Origin: JBMNEH01 sp050948665
GTDB taxonomy: Bacteria; Bacillota; Clostridia; Christensenellales; UMGS416
Length of the DNA: 64,000 nucleotides
NCBI GenBank assembly: GCA_050948665.1
Contig: JBMNEH010000001.1
Location: forward strand, 2,317,068-2,381,067
Direction: 5' to 3'
Shown piece after piece: positions 24,841-32,957 of this stretch (its first letter is position 1; each line of letters starts with the position of its first letter). The notes below the pieces were generated by a model. The model had not been told where the DNA came from and did no database searches. It worked only from the letters and a program-made list of their open reading frames with translations. The position numbers and the translations under genes were made by a program.

Positions 24841-25920
24841 ATGAAGCAAATCGTATCGATCATACTGGCGGCGGTACTCTGCCTGGGACTGGCCGGCTGC
24901 CGGCTGGAGGATGTGGAAGAGCTGACTAAGCCGGTACCCAATAAGAATTGGAAGGGCAGCGGTGTGTTGACCGGCACGGTCTATACCCTCAGCGAAAAGT
25001 GGATGACCAACCATCCGGAGTACACCGGCTGGACGGTAGACGGTGACCTGGTGGGCAACGACCGGGTGCGTATCTCCGCCGTAAAAGAGGGGAAACGGCT
25101 CTACGGTTACGCCGACCTGTACGGACGGATCGTGATCGCCCCGGCGTATTCGGACGCCGTCAGCTTTGATCAGGGCTATGCCGCCGTACAGAGGGACGGC
25201 CTCTGGGGGCTGATCAATACCGCGGGCGAGGCGGTACTGGATTGCGCTTATGACGGCGTGTACGGCGTGGGCGGCAACCGTATCGCCGTCATCACCGAAG
25301 GAACCTGCGTTCAGTATATGGATATGCGGGGCAATTCCCGCCTGCGGGTCAACAATATGTACGGCGGTCCCTTCTCCGACGGTTTCGCCTATGTGGTGAA
25401 TCTCCGGACCGGCGACTACGGCTTTATCGACACGAAGGGGAACGTCGTTATCGATACCATATACGACGCGGCAGGCAGTTTTGTCGACGGGTACGCCATG
25501 GTCAAGGAGGGAAGCTCCGTATCCGTCATCAACAAGAGCGGCGCGGTGACCGGCAAGCTGCCCGGTTCGAACATCGGTGTGTTTATCGATGGCTACACCC
25601 TCCGGTACCTGTCAGACAGCAGCAGCCCCATCCCCACCACAAGGGTATACACGCTGTATGATCCCTTCGGTCAAATCTGCGGAGAATGGAAGAACCTGTT
25701 CCATATGACTGATTTTGAAAAAGGCATCGCCTTTCTCACCGCTCCCGCGGACGAAACCGGCGCCACAGCCAGGACCTACGGTATGGATATGGACGGCAAC
25801 ACCTATGCGCTTTCCCTGTCCGACCGCTACAACGGCTTCAGCTATTCCGACGGCGTGGCCTTCGGCATGATACAGAACGAGGACGGCACCGTCACCTACC
25901 ATCTGTACATGATCGGCTGA
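24841..25920 (+). CDS. WG-repeat lipoprotein
   Basis: 359 residues. A signal peptide ends in the lipobox LAGC (Cys20), so the mature protein is lipid-anchored outside the membrane. The rest is built from WG/KWG-type repeats of roughly 40-50 residues, for example YGYADLYGRIVIAPAY, LWGLINTAGEAVLDCAY and YGFIDTKGNVVIDTIY, which stack as a beta-propeller or beta-helix. Such repeats occur in many Bacillota surface proteins and probably bind partners or glycans; no enzymatic role is known. ATG follows CGGAGGATGTTTT. The open frame upstream lacks a signal peptide and is not used. Single-gene unit with terminator. Confidence 0.85.
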   Translation: MKQIVSIILAAVLCLGLAGCRLEDVEELTKPVPNKNWKGSGVLTGTVYTLSEKWMTNHPEYTGWTVDGDLVGNDRVRISAVKEGKRLYGYADLYGRIVIAPAYSDAVSFDQGYAAVQRDGLWGLINTAGEAVLDCAYDGVYGVGGNRIAVITEGTCVQYMDMRGNSRLRVNNMYGGPFSDGFAYVVNLRTGDYGFIDTKGNVVIDTIYDAAGSFVDGYAMVKEGSSVSVINKSGAVTGKLPGSNIGVFIDGYTLRYLSDSSSPIPTTRVYTLYDPFGQICGEWKNLFHMTDFEKGIAFLTAPADETGATARTYGMDMDGNTYALSLSDRYNGFSYSDGVAFGMIQNEDGTVTYHLYMIG

Positions 25921-25934
25921 TGCCGGCCGATCCG

Positions 25935-25963
25935 CCGCCCTTCCGAAAGGAGGGGCGGTTTTT
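25935..25963 (+). terminator. Terminator after WG-repeat gene
   Basis: CCGCCC (25935-25940) and GGGCGG (25953-25958) with inner CTTCC/GGAGG pairing, followed by five T. Confidence 0.8.
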
Positions 25964-25991
25964 CGTCCCGACAATTGCCGGAACCGGGCGC

Positions 25992-26019
25992 AAAAAAGGC
26001 GGAGACAAGCGTCTCCGCC
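25992..26019 (-). terminator. Terminator after LCP gene
   Basis: Minus strand GGCGGAGAC / GTCTCCGCC perfect stem (25998-26019) followed by six T, just past the stop at 26034. Confidence 0.9.
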
Positions 26020-26033
26020 CGGGGCGCCGCAGC

Positions 26034-27584
26034 TCAGCGGAAATCCACCTCCACCTCGTTGCCGAGATCCACATACCAGGAGCATTTTTTATAGCCCATC
26101 ATAGCATTCAGCGCTTCCGTCTCCGCCTGAAGGGAGATCAGCGTAATATTCAGGGTTTCCCCGTCCTCGGCGTTATAGGCGGCCTGCGCGTCCTTCACCA
26201 GCTGCTCCACCTTGGCATATTGATCCCGGACGTCCTTGCCGTACACATTGGGCAGGTAGGTGGGCGCCAATGTGGGAGAGGGGGTGGGGGTCAGCGTGGG
26301 GGTGGGGGTAAGGGTCAGCGTGGGGGTGGGCGAGGGCGTGGGGGTGGGCGAAGGCGTGGGCACCGGGGTGCGCAGCTCGCCGTCGGCGGCGATGGCCTTC
26401 CCCGCCGCGGTCAGCACCGACTGGGCGTTCTTCACATATACGGGGTAGCGCATCTGTCCCCAAAGGAGGATCGCCGCCTCCCGGGTATAGTTCTTTTCCT
26501 GCGGCACGTCCAGACCGTACACTTCTTTAATGATTTTCACCCGCTTGGCCTGATCAGTACAGACAAAGGTCCAGCCGAACACGTCCGTCGATCTGCCGCT
26601 CATGGAGAGCATATTGATATTCTCGCTGCGCAGGGAATAGGCGAAGACCGCCAGCGCCGCCGTCTGCTCAATGGTGGTGTTGGTTTCCAACTGCCCCTCA
26701 AAAGCCCTGTAATAAGCCGGGAGATTGACCAACAGGTTCTTTTGCTGCATGGTTTCAAATATGGCTACAAGGATCTTCTTCTGCCGGTTGATCCGGTTCT
26801 GGTCGCCGGACTGCTCCACGTTTTTCCGCACACGGATATAGTCGAGCACCGCCTGTCCGTCCATATGCTGGAGGCCTTTCTGATATTTCCGGCCCATCAT
26901 GGTAAAAGCCACGTCCACGTCATATTCCACGCCGCCCATGGCGTTCACCAGGTCTTTCAGAACGGGCATGGTAACAAGATAGTAATAATCGACGGGGATG
27001 CCGCCAAGCATCCAGCTGGCCGCGGCGCAGCACTCCTCCGGCCCGCCGACATTGTAGGAGGCGTTTATCTTATAGATGCCCTTCGCGCCCGGCATTTTTA
27101 TGTATGTATCTCGGGGAATGGAGATCATATCCACGGTATTCTCATTAAAATCGATCGCCAGCACCAACATCACGTCGGCATGGAAATCCTTCTTGCCCGA
27201 CCAGGTCTCCCGCTCCGGAGCGTAGTCCACACCGATCAAAAGGACGTTGACGATACCATCCATTATAGAGGTGTCCGCTTCCGCCATCAGCTGCTCATAA
27301 GGCGTGAGGGTAGAGGTAGGCAACGCGCTGGAAAAAGGCAGCGGCGTTGCGCCGGGCGCCAATGTCTCGGCATTTTCCTGGATGGAGGATGGTCCCGGCG
27401 TACCCTCCAGCGTATCGGTAAAAAACCGACCGGGATCTTCCCGGAGCTGCCGGACCCAGTTTACGGCGAATGCGGCGCCCGCGCATATCCCGATCACCAG
27501 CACGCCGAGCACCGCCAAAAGGATGATCGTTTTTGTGCTCAGGCCGCTTCCGGTGACGGTATGCCGGTTTCTTTTTCTGACCAT
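26034..27584 (-). CDS. LytR-CpsA-Psr (LCP) family wall ligase
   Basis: 516 residues. LCP enzymes transfer lipid-linked teichoic acids or polysaccharides onto peptidoglycan outside the membrane. There is a basic N-terminus, one membrane helix (about 17-42), a spacer, then the LCP domain with LLIGVDYAPE, ISIPRDTYI (catalytic Asp/Arg loop) and the YNVGGPEECC and DYIRVRKNVEQSGDQNR segments that bind the polyprenyl phosphate. After it comes a Pro/Thr-rich repeat of about 40 residues and a short C-terminal helical domain. The low-complexity linker is placed after the catalytic domain, which is unusual. ATG follows TAGGAGGATTCGCAA. It probably attaches the polysaccharide made by the glycosyltransferases nearby (inference). 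Confidence 0.9.
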   Translation of the reverse strand: MVRKRNRHTVTGSGLSTKTIILLAVLGVLVIGICAGAAFAVNWVRQLREDPGRFFTDTLEGTPGPSSIQENAETLAPGATPLPFSSALPTSTLTPYEQLMAEADTSIMDGIVNVLLIGVDYAPERETWSGKKDFHADVMLVLAIDFNENTVDMISIPRDTYIKMPGAKGIYKINASYNVGGPEECCAAASWMLGGIPVDYYYLVTMPVLKDLVNAMGGVEYDVDVAFTMMGRKYQKGLQHMDGQAVLDYIRVRKNVEQSGDQNRINRQKKILVAIFETMQQKNLLVNLPAYYRAFEGQLETNTTIEQTAALAVFAYSLRSENINMLSMSGRSTDVFGWTFVCTDQAKRVKIIKEVYGLDVPQEKNYTREAAILLWGQMRYPVYVKNAQSVLTAAGKAIAADGELRTPVPTPSPTPTPSPTPTLTLTPTPTLTPTPSPTLAPTYLPNVYGKDVRDQYAKVEQLVKDAQAAYNAEDGETLNITLISLQAETEALNAMMGYKKCSWYVDLGNEVEVDFR

Positions 27585-27656
27585 TTGCGAATCCTCCTAC
27601 GGGATTTAGACGATAAAAGCCGTGAATAATTCCGAAAACAAGGGATCAGGGGCAGT

Positions 27657-28388
27657 TTACAGGAGAAAGCCCCCGTCTACGGACAATATCTGCCCGGTGA
27701 TAAAAGAAGCTTCGTTCCCTGCCAGAAATGCGACGGCGGCCGCCACATCCTCCGGCGCGCCCAGCCGGCACAGGGGCGTCCGCTCCACCAGCGCCGCTTT
27801 GTCCTCCGGGGAAAAAGAGGCCATCATATCGGTGTCCACAACACCCGGGGCGATACAGTTCACCCGGATACCGGAGGGACCGACCTCCCTGGCCAAGGCC
27901 TGGGTGAAGCCGTGAAGGGCCGCCTTGGAAGCGGAATACGCCGCCTCACAGGAGGCGCCCAACACCCCCCACATGGAAGAAATGAATACTATGCACCCCG
28001 ACCCGGCGGAAAGCATCCCCGGCAGCACGCCCCGCGCGCACAGAAAGGCCGACCGTGTGTTTACGGCAAAAAGCCGATCCCAATCCTCGGGAGAGGTGTC
28101 CTGCACCAGTCCCCAGAAAGAAACGCCGGCACCGTACACCAGCAGGGAAGGCTGCCCCTGCTCCCGGCGCACGGTTTCCAGCAGGGAGGAGACGGATCCC
28201 GGGTCCGCCAAGTCCCCGGCATACGCCCGGGCGCAGCAACCCGCCGCCCGCAATTCCGCCGCCAAAGCCTCCGCCTCGGAGAAACGGGAGTTGCCCTGAA
28301 GCGCCGTCCGCCAGCCATCCGCCGCCAGCCGCCGGGCGATCGCTCTGCCGATACCGCCGGAGGCGCCTGTAACCAAAGCCAGTCCCAT
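27657..28388 (-). CDS. SDR-family oxidoreductase, FabG-like
   Basis: 243 residues, classical short-chain dehydrogenase. Nucleotide loop TGASGGIG (7-14), then YGAG in place of the usual NNAG (85-88), and the catalytic set N110, S138, Y151 and K155 (YSASK). The C-terminus has the PGVVDTDM segment and ends GGQ-type TGQILSVDGGF. It could be 3-oxoacyl-ACP reductase or another alcohol/ketone reductase; no fatty acid genes are nearby. ATG at 28388 follows GGGAGGGGTACTGT. The LCP gene follows 72 bases downstream with no terminator seen, so they may share a transcript. Confidence 0.85.
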   Translation of the reverse strand: MGLALVTGASGGIGRAIARRLAADGWRTALQGNSRFSEAEALAAELRAAGCCARAYAGDLADPGSVSSLLETVRREQGQPSLLVYGAGVSFWGLVQDTSPEDWDRLFAVNTRSAFLCARGVLPGMLSAGSGCIVFISSMWGVLGASCEAAYSASKAALHGFTQALAREVGPSGIRVNCIAPGVVDTDMMASFSPEDKAALVERTPLCRLGAPEDVAAAVAFLAGNEASFITGQILSVDGGFLL

Positions 28389-28411
28389 ACAGTACCCCTC
28401 CCGCCAGCTGA

Positions 28412-28440
28412 AGCATAGCATGACAGACGTTATCTGTCAA
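28412..28440 (-). promoter_or_regulatory. SDR promoter overlapped by a palindrome
   Basis: Minus strand TTGACA (28435-28440), 17-base spacer, TATGCT (28412-28417). A palindrome TGACAGACGTTATCTGTCA (28421-28439, 7-bp arms) covers the -35 and spacer, a likely operator for an unseen repressor. Confidence 0.55.
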
Positions 28441-28490
28441 TTCCGGCGCCCCCTTCCGCCGTATCGGAACGAAAAGAAAGAGACCCGGAA

Positions 28491-28520
28491 TTGACAGAAT
28501 TTCCCAAAGGGGAGTATAAT
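28491..28520 (+). promoter_or_regulatory. tyrS promoter
   Basis: TTGACA (28491-28496), 18-base spacer, TATAAT (28515-28520), 50 bases before the tyrS start. No T-box fits in this leader. Confidence 0.8.
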
Positions 28521-28569
28521 AGAGCGAAGTTCCCCGGTCAGCCGGGAAAACCCCGAAAGGATGAATGGC

Positions 28570-29799
28570 ATGGCGAATGTTTTGGATACCCTGCGCGAGA
28601 GAGGCTTTTTGCAGCAAATCACCTTTGAGGAGGACCTGTACAAGCTGTTGGACCGGGAGAAGGTCACCTTTTATGTGGGATTTGACCCTACGGCGGACAG
28701 CCTTCATATCGGTCATTATATCCCCCTGATGGCGATGGCCCATATGCAGCAGGCCGGACACCGCCCCATCGCGCTGGTGGGCGGCGGTACCGCCATGGTA
28801 GGGGACCCCTCCGGACGCACTGATATGCGCACAATGCTGACACCCGCGCAGCTGGAATACAACAAGGCCTGCATCAAGGAGCAGATCGGCCGCTTTCTGG
28901 ACTTTTCCGAAGGGAAGGCCATCATGGTGGATAACGCGGATTGGCTGCTGGAGCTGCGATATGTTCCCTTCCTCCGAGAAATCGGCGTGCATTTCTCCGT
29001 GAACCGCATGCTGACCGCCGAGTGCTACAAAAACCGGATGGAAAAGGGCCTTTCCTTCCTGGAATTTAACTATATGCTGATGCAGGGGTACGATTTCCTG
29101 GAGCTGTGGCGCCGGTACGGCTGTATACTGCAAATGGGCGGTGACGACCAGTGGAGCAATATACTGGCCGGGGCGGACCTGATCCGCCGCAAGGAACAAA
29201 AGCCCGCTTATGCCTGCACCTTCTCCCTGCTGCTGGACAGCCAGGGCAGGAAAATGGGGAAGACCATGGGCGGCGCGCTGTTCCTGGACGCCGAGAAAGT
29301 ATCCCCCTACGATTTCTACCAGTACTGGCGGAATGTGGACGATGCCGATGTGCGGCGCTGCCTGAGCCTGTTAACTTTCCTGCCGATGACGGAAATAGAG
29401 GCGCTGACCGCCCATGCCGATCAGCGGATAAACCGCGCCAAGGAGGTGCTCGCCTGGGAGATCACCCGCCTCATCCACGGCAGGGAGGAGGCCGACAAGG
29501 CGCAGGCGGCCGCCCGAGCCCTGTTCGCCGGCGGCAGCAACATCGACGCGGTCCCCACCGCCGCGCTGTCCGGCGAGAAGCTGACCGCGGGCATCCGGGT
29601 GACGGAGCTGCTGGTAGCGGGGGGGCTGACCAAGTCCCTGGGAGAAGGACGGCGGCTAATCAGCCAGGGCGCGGTCTCCCTCAACGAGGAGAAGGTCACC
29701 GATCCGGAAATGGTGGCCACCGCCGCCCATGTGGGCGAGAACGGCATCCTCCTCAGGAAGGGCAAAAAAGGCTATTTCCGCTTCATACCGGAAGAATGA
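28570..29799 (+). CDS. tyrS: Tyrosyl-tRNA synthetase
   Basis: Charges tRNA-Tyr; class Ic homodimer. 409 residues with the Rossmann core, HIGH at 46-49, KMSKS-like KMGKT (228-232), the tyrosine-binding YMLMQGYDFLELW and a C-terminal S4 RNA-binding domain (KSLGEGRRLISQGAVSLNEEKV) that holds the long variable arm of tRNA-Tyr. The second ATG at 28570 is chosen; it lies nine bases after AAAGG. The stop overlaps the next start as ATGA. Confidence 0.97.
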   Translation: MANVLDTLRERGFLQQITFEEDLYKLLDREKVTFYVGFDPTADSLHIGHYIPLMAMAHMQQAGHRPIALVGGGTAMVGDPSGRTDMRTMLTPAQLEYNKACIKEQIGRFLDFSEGKAIMVDNADWLLELRYVPFLREIGVHFSVNRMLTAECYKNRMEKGLSFLEFNYMLMQGYDFLELWRRYGCILQMGGDDQWSNILAGADLIRRKEQKPAYACTFSLLLDSQGRKMGKTMGGALFLDAEKVSPYDFYQYWRNVDDADVRRCLSLLTFLPMTEIEALTAHADQRINRAKEVLAWEITRLIHGREEADKAQAAARALFAGGSNIDAVPTAALSGEKLTAGIRVTELLVAGGLTKSLGEGRRLISQGAVSLNEEKVTDPEMVATAAHVGENGILLRKGKKGYFRFIPEE

Positions 29800-30428
29800 A
29801 AAAGCCTCTTTCCTACCGTTCCCTGGCAAGGGAGGGGCGCAGCGACATTACGGTGATGAAATCCCGTTTCCTGGGCTACGCCGCGCCCACGCTGACGGTG
29901 GAGGAAGCACATGCCTTCCTGGCATCGGTAGAGCAGCGGCATCCCGACGCCTCCGCGCTGCTATACGGCTATGTCTGCGGCCTGTCCGGACAATACCAGA
30001 AATTTGAGGACAGCCATGAGCCCTCCGGAGGGCTAGCCATACTGGAGGCCGTCAAGAGGCCGGGCTTGATCGGGGTAACGGCGGCGGTGGCGCGTTACTG
30101 GGGGGGCGTTAAGCTGGGCGCTTCCAACCTGGGCCGTACCTTCGGACGGGCAGCCATCGAAGCGATACAGGACGGGCAGCCCTGCCTGTTCCATCCGAGC
30201 CTCCGGGTACGGTTGACGGCGGACTACGGGGACACCGGAAGGCTGGATCATTACCTGAGCAATTCTCCCCATTTGCGTGAAAACACCGTATACGGAGAGC
30301 GGGTGGAAATCACCCTCCTTCTCCGAAAGGACAGAATGGAGGAGCTGGAGGCAGCCCTTCGGGACATCACCCGGGGAAGCGGAGGGCTGCAGACGATAGA
30401 GGCGCTGTACGCTCCCTGGCCGGAATAG
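29796..30428 (+). CDS. YigZ/IMPACT family protein
   Basis: 210 residues. The N-terminal UPF0029 (Impact) domain includes KSRFLGYAAPTLTVEEA, DSHEPSGG and the hallmark RYWGGVKLGASNLGRTFG. A C-terminal DUF1949 ferredoxin-like domain follows (from about 140). Related proteins bind ribosomes or translation factors, though the bacterial role is unclear. Start ATG overlaps the tyrS stop (ATGA), so translation is coupled. Confidence 0.9.
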   Translation: MKKPLSYRSLAREGRSDITVMKSRFLGYAAPTLTVEEAHAFLASVEQRHPDASALLYGYVCGLSGQYQKFEDSHEPSGGLAILEAVKRPGLIGVTAAVARYWGGVKLGASNLGRTFGRAAIEAIQDGQPCLFHPSLRVRLTADYGDTGRLDHYLSNSPHLRENTVYGERVEITLLLRKDRMEELEAALRDITRGSGGLQTIEALYAPWPE

Positions 30429-30468
30429 CGTCATCATGTCTTGGCCGATGGCCGGAAAGGATCATAGA

Positions 30469-31533
30469 ATGGACGGTTTAACATTTGTACCCGCAAAGCA
30501 CCTGAAAGAGAAGTATACCGACGCCAACAAAATCGGTTTCGGCAGGATCTTCACCGACTACATGTTCACCATGCGCTATTTCGACGGCGCCTGGCAGGAC
30601 GCCAGGATCGAGCCCTACGGGGATTTCGCGCTGGACCCCGCCTGTATGGTGTTCCATTACGGTCAGGCTATTTTTGAGGGGATGAAAGCCTACCCCGCTG
30701 CCGACGGCAGCGTCAATCTGTTCCGGGCAAAGGACAATTTCGCCCGCATGAATTCCTCCGCCCGGCGGATGCGGATCCCCGAAATCGACGAGGGTTTCGT
30801 ATTGAAAGCCCTGGAGGAGCTGATCCGGGTGGAAAAGGACTGGATCCCCACGGCGCCCGACACCTCGCTGTATATCCGCCCCACCATCATCGCCACCGAC
30901 GCCCATTTGGGCGTGAAGGCCTCCTCAAGCTATCTGTTCTATATCATACTTTCCCCTGTCGGCCCCTATTACGCCGGCGGGCTGGATCCGGTAAAAATTT
31001 ATGTGGAGGACGAGTACGTACGGGCGGTCAAGGGCGGCACGGGCTTCACCAAGGCGGCCTGCAACTACGCTACCTCGCTGCTGGCCGGAGAACTGGCAAA
31101 GGACAAGGGCTATACCCAGGTATTGTGGCTGGACGGCGTGCACCGCAAGTACATCGAGGAAGTGGGCGCGATGAACATCTTCTTCCGTTTCAATGACGCG
31201 GTGGTCACCCCGATGCTCCAGGGCTCCATACTCCCGGGGATCACCCGGGATTCCGTGCTGCGGCTGCTGCGGAAGGAGGGCGTCAAGGCGGAGGAACGGC
31301 TGATTTCCGCCGAGGAGGTTTTCGACCGGGCGGATAGGGGCGAACTGCTGGAGGTCTTCGGCTCCGGCACCGCCGCCGTGATCTCCCCGGTGGGCGTGCT
31401 CCGCTGGGAGGACAGGATCATTACGATCAACGGCAATAAAACCGGCGAACTGTCCCAGCACCTGTACGATGAGCTGACCGGCATCCAATTCAGCCGCCGG
31501 CCCGACCCCTTCGGCTGGGTGACGAAAATCTGA
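30469..31533 (+). CDS. ilvE: Branched-chain amino acid aminotransferase
   Basis: Last step of leucine, isoleucine and valine synthesis, with PLP and glutamate. 354 residues, fold type IV, of the long group-II subtype related to eukaryotic BCATs. Features: FHYGQAIFEGMKAY, RPDNF-like FRAKDNFARMNSSARRM, PLP lysine near Lys195 in GFTKAACNYA, and EEVGAMNIFF. ATG at 30469 has AAAGG eight bases upstream; an ATG 33 bases earlier lacks a good site. It follows yigZ by 40 bases and may share its promoter. A terminator follows. Confidence 0.93.
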   Translation: MDGLTFVPAKHLKEKYTDANKIGFGRIFTDYMFTMRYFDGAWQDARIEPYGDFALDPACMVFHYGQAIFEGMKAYPAADGSVNLFRAKDNFARMNSSARRMRIPEIDEGFVLKALEELIRVEKDWIPTAPDTSLYIRPTIIATDAHLGVKASSSYLFYIILSPVGPYYAGGLDPVKIYVEDEYVRAVKGGTGFTKAACNYATSLLAGELAKDKGYTQVLWLDGVHRKYIEEVGAMNIFFRFNDAVVTPMLQGSILPGITRDSVLRLLRKEGVKAEERLISAEEVFDRADRGELLEVFGSGTAAVISPVGVLRWEDRIITINGNKTGELSQHLYDELTGIQFSRRPDPFGWVTKI

Positions 31534-31551
31534 CAGACACCCCAGGATCCC

Positions 31552-31577
31552 CCCCGGCATATGCCGGGGTTTTTTTT
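31552..31577 (+). terminator. Terminator after ilvE
   Basis: Perfect CCCCGGCAT / ATGCCGGGG (31552-31569) followed by eight T, 18 bases after the stop. Confidence 0.9.
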
Positions 31578-31714
31578 GCCTTGCTGCCGTTTAAAAATCC
31601 TTTGAACAAAAAGACGGCTGAGCCGCGGCGGCGCGGCTATACGCGCCCCTTCTTCCCGTCTCTGTGAAACAGCCGCGGGAGGGCTTCCGACATTCCCCGC
31701 CTTTGACGGATCTG

Positions 31715-31743
31715 TTGTTTTCATTTCGCCGCCGTGGTATACT
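31715..31743 (+). promoter_or_regulatory. Promoter of the cobalamin-riboswitch transcript
   Basis: TTGTTT (31715-31720), 17-base spacer, TATACT (31738-31743), just upstream of the riboswitch. Confidence 0.6.
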
Positions 31744-31756
31744 GGATCCGGCCCAA

Positions 31757-31913
31757 AGAGGCGTGCCGGGTGTCTGCGGAAGCGCAGGTGAAAAGGGAAA
31801 ACGGTGGAAATCCGTTACAGCCCCCGCTACTGTGAGATAGGACAATGCGCCATATGCCACCTGAAAGGGGAAGGCGGCGCGGAGGATGAGCATCAAGTCA
31901 GGAGACCTGCCCG
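31757..31913 (+). ncRNA. Cobalamin (AdoCbl) riboswitch
   Basis: RNA aptamer that turns off vitamin B12 uptake when adenosylcobalamin is plentiful. Conserved blocks are in order: GCCGGGTG, CGCAGGTGAAAAGGGAA, GTGGAAATCC, the B12-box core ACAGCCCCCGCTACTGTGA, GCCAC, and the closing GTCAGGAGACCTGCC. It stands directly before btuF-btuC-btuD, a textbook target. Confidence 0.95.
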
Positions 31914-31973
31914 GAAACGTTTTCACCGTCCTTTCGGAGGGAGAGGAAGGGGGAAGCTGTCGCGGCTTCCTTT

Positions 31974-32007
31974 GTCGTGCCCTCCCGGACGGAGGGTACG
32001 ACTTTTT
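31974..32007 (+). terminator. Riboswitch expression-platform terminator
   Basis: GTCGTGCCCTCC (31974-31985) and GGAGGGTACGAC (31991-32002) form a 12-bp stem with one mismatch, followed by five T, 37 bases before btuF. A smaller GGAAGC/GCTTCC hairpin (31952-31970) lies between aptamer and terminator and may take part in the switch. Control is thus probably by termination. Confidence 0.8.
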
Positions 32008-32044
32008 GTATCCCGTGCGGAGGGCGCGGGAGGAAAGGAAAAAA

Positions 32045-32956
32045 ATGAAAAGAACCCTGACATTCCTGGCGGCGCTGCTGCTGGTACTGGGACTGGCGGC
32101 CTGCAAGCAGGCCGTCATCCCCCCCGCCGAGGCGCCGGAGGCCGCCGGGATCACCGTGACTGACCATATGGGACGTACCGTTGCCCTGACTGCCCCGGCG
32201 GAGAAAATAGTCTCGCTCACCCCTGCCAACACCGAGATCCTGTACGCGCTGGGCGCGGGAGACAGGCTGGTGGGACGGGATTCCTACTCCCTTTACCCCG
32301 AAGAGGCTGCCGACCTGCCGGTGGTAGGCGATTATACCGGGCCGAATGTGGAGGCTGTCATCGCCCTGGAGCCGGACCTGGTGCTGGTAAGCAATTATCT
32401 CCCGGAGGAAACCGTTGCGCAATTGGAGGATGCCGGCATTGCCGTTGCGGGGATCGAAGCCACCCTGTATGAGGATATCCCCGCTTCCATCGAGATGGTC
32501 GCCGCATTGACCGGCGCCGACGCCAAGCCGGTGCTGGATGCCATAGCGGCGGCGGAGCAGGGGGTGGCCGAACGGGCAGCCGGAGCCGCGCAGCCTACGG
32601 TTTATTATGTCATGTCCTTCGGAGATTACGGCAACTGGACCGGCGGCAAGCTGTCCTTTATCAATACGATGATCCGCAAGGCCGGCGGCGTCCCCGTCAC
32701 CGACACAGTGGAAAGCGAATCCGCCTGGTTCGAATACAGCCTGGAGCAACTGGTGGCCGCTGACCCGGACATCCTCCTTTTTGATTCCTACGCGGGCGAC
32801 CCCGCGGCATTGGCGGAAGCCGAGGGGTATAAGGAGCTTTCCGCGGTCAAAGAGGGGAGAGTCTACATCGTGGACGCGGATATCATTTCCCGGCCCGGTC
32901 CCCGGATCGCCCAGGCGCTGACAACCATCGCGGACCTGCTGCACCCGAAAACATAA
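32045..32956 (+). CDS. btuF: Cobalamin-binding lipoprotein of ABC importer
   Basis: 303 residues. Signal peptide with lipobox LAAC (Cys20) anchors it outside the membrane. The body is the cluster A-III binding-protein fold (periplasmic binding protein of the BtuF/FhuD type): RTVALTAPAEKIVSLTPANTEILYALG at the front and DSYAG, EGYKELSAVKEGRVYIVDAD near the end. It delivers corrinoids or possibly iron chelates; the B12 riboswitch makes cobalamin by far the likeliest ligand. ATG 32045 follows AAAGGAAAAA. First gene of btuFCD. Confidence 0.9.
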   Translation: MKRTLTFLAALLLVLGLAACKQAVIPPAEAPEAAGITVTDHMGRTVALTAPAEKIVSLTPANTEILYALGAGDRLVGRDSYSLYPEEAADLPVVGDYTGPNVEAVIALEPDLVLVSNYLPEETVAQLEDAGIAVAGIEATLYEDIPASIEMVAALTGADAKPVLDAIAAAEQGVAERAAGAAQPTVYYVMSFGDYGNWTGGKLSFINTMIRKAGGVPVTDTVESESAWFEYSLEQLVAADPDILLFDSYAGDPAALAEAEGYKELSAVKEGRVYIVDADIISRPGPRIAQALTTIADLLHPKT

Positions 32957-32957
32957 T

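Noticed and set aside
26260..26380. GT-rich repeat, possible minisatellite or CRISPR-like array
   Set aside because: It is the coding DNA of the Pro/Thr linker of the LCP protein; no regular spacer or repeat unit.
28422..28569. T-box leader in front of tyrS
   Set aside because: The leader is only about 45 bases and has no T-box consensus.
31534..31713. Additional small gene between ilvE and the cobalamin riboswitch
   Set aside because: Open frames here lack binding sites and overlap the ilvE terminator and the riboswitch promoter.
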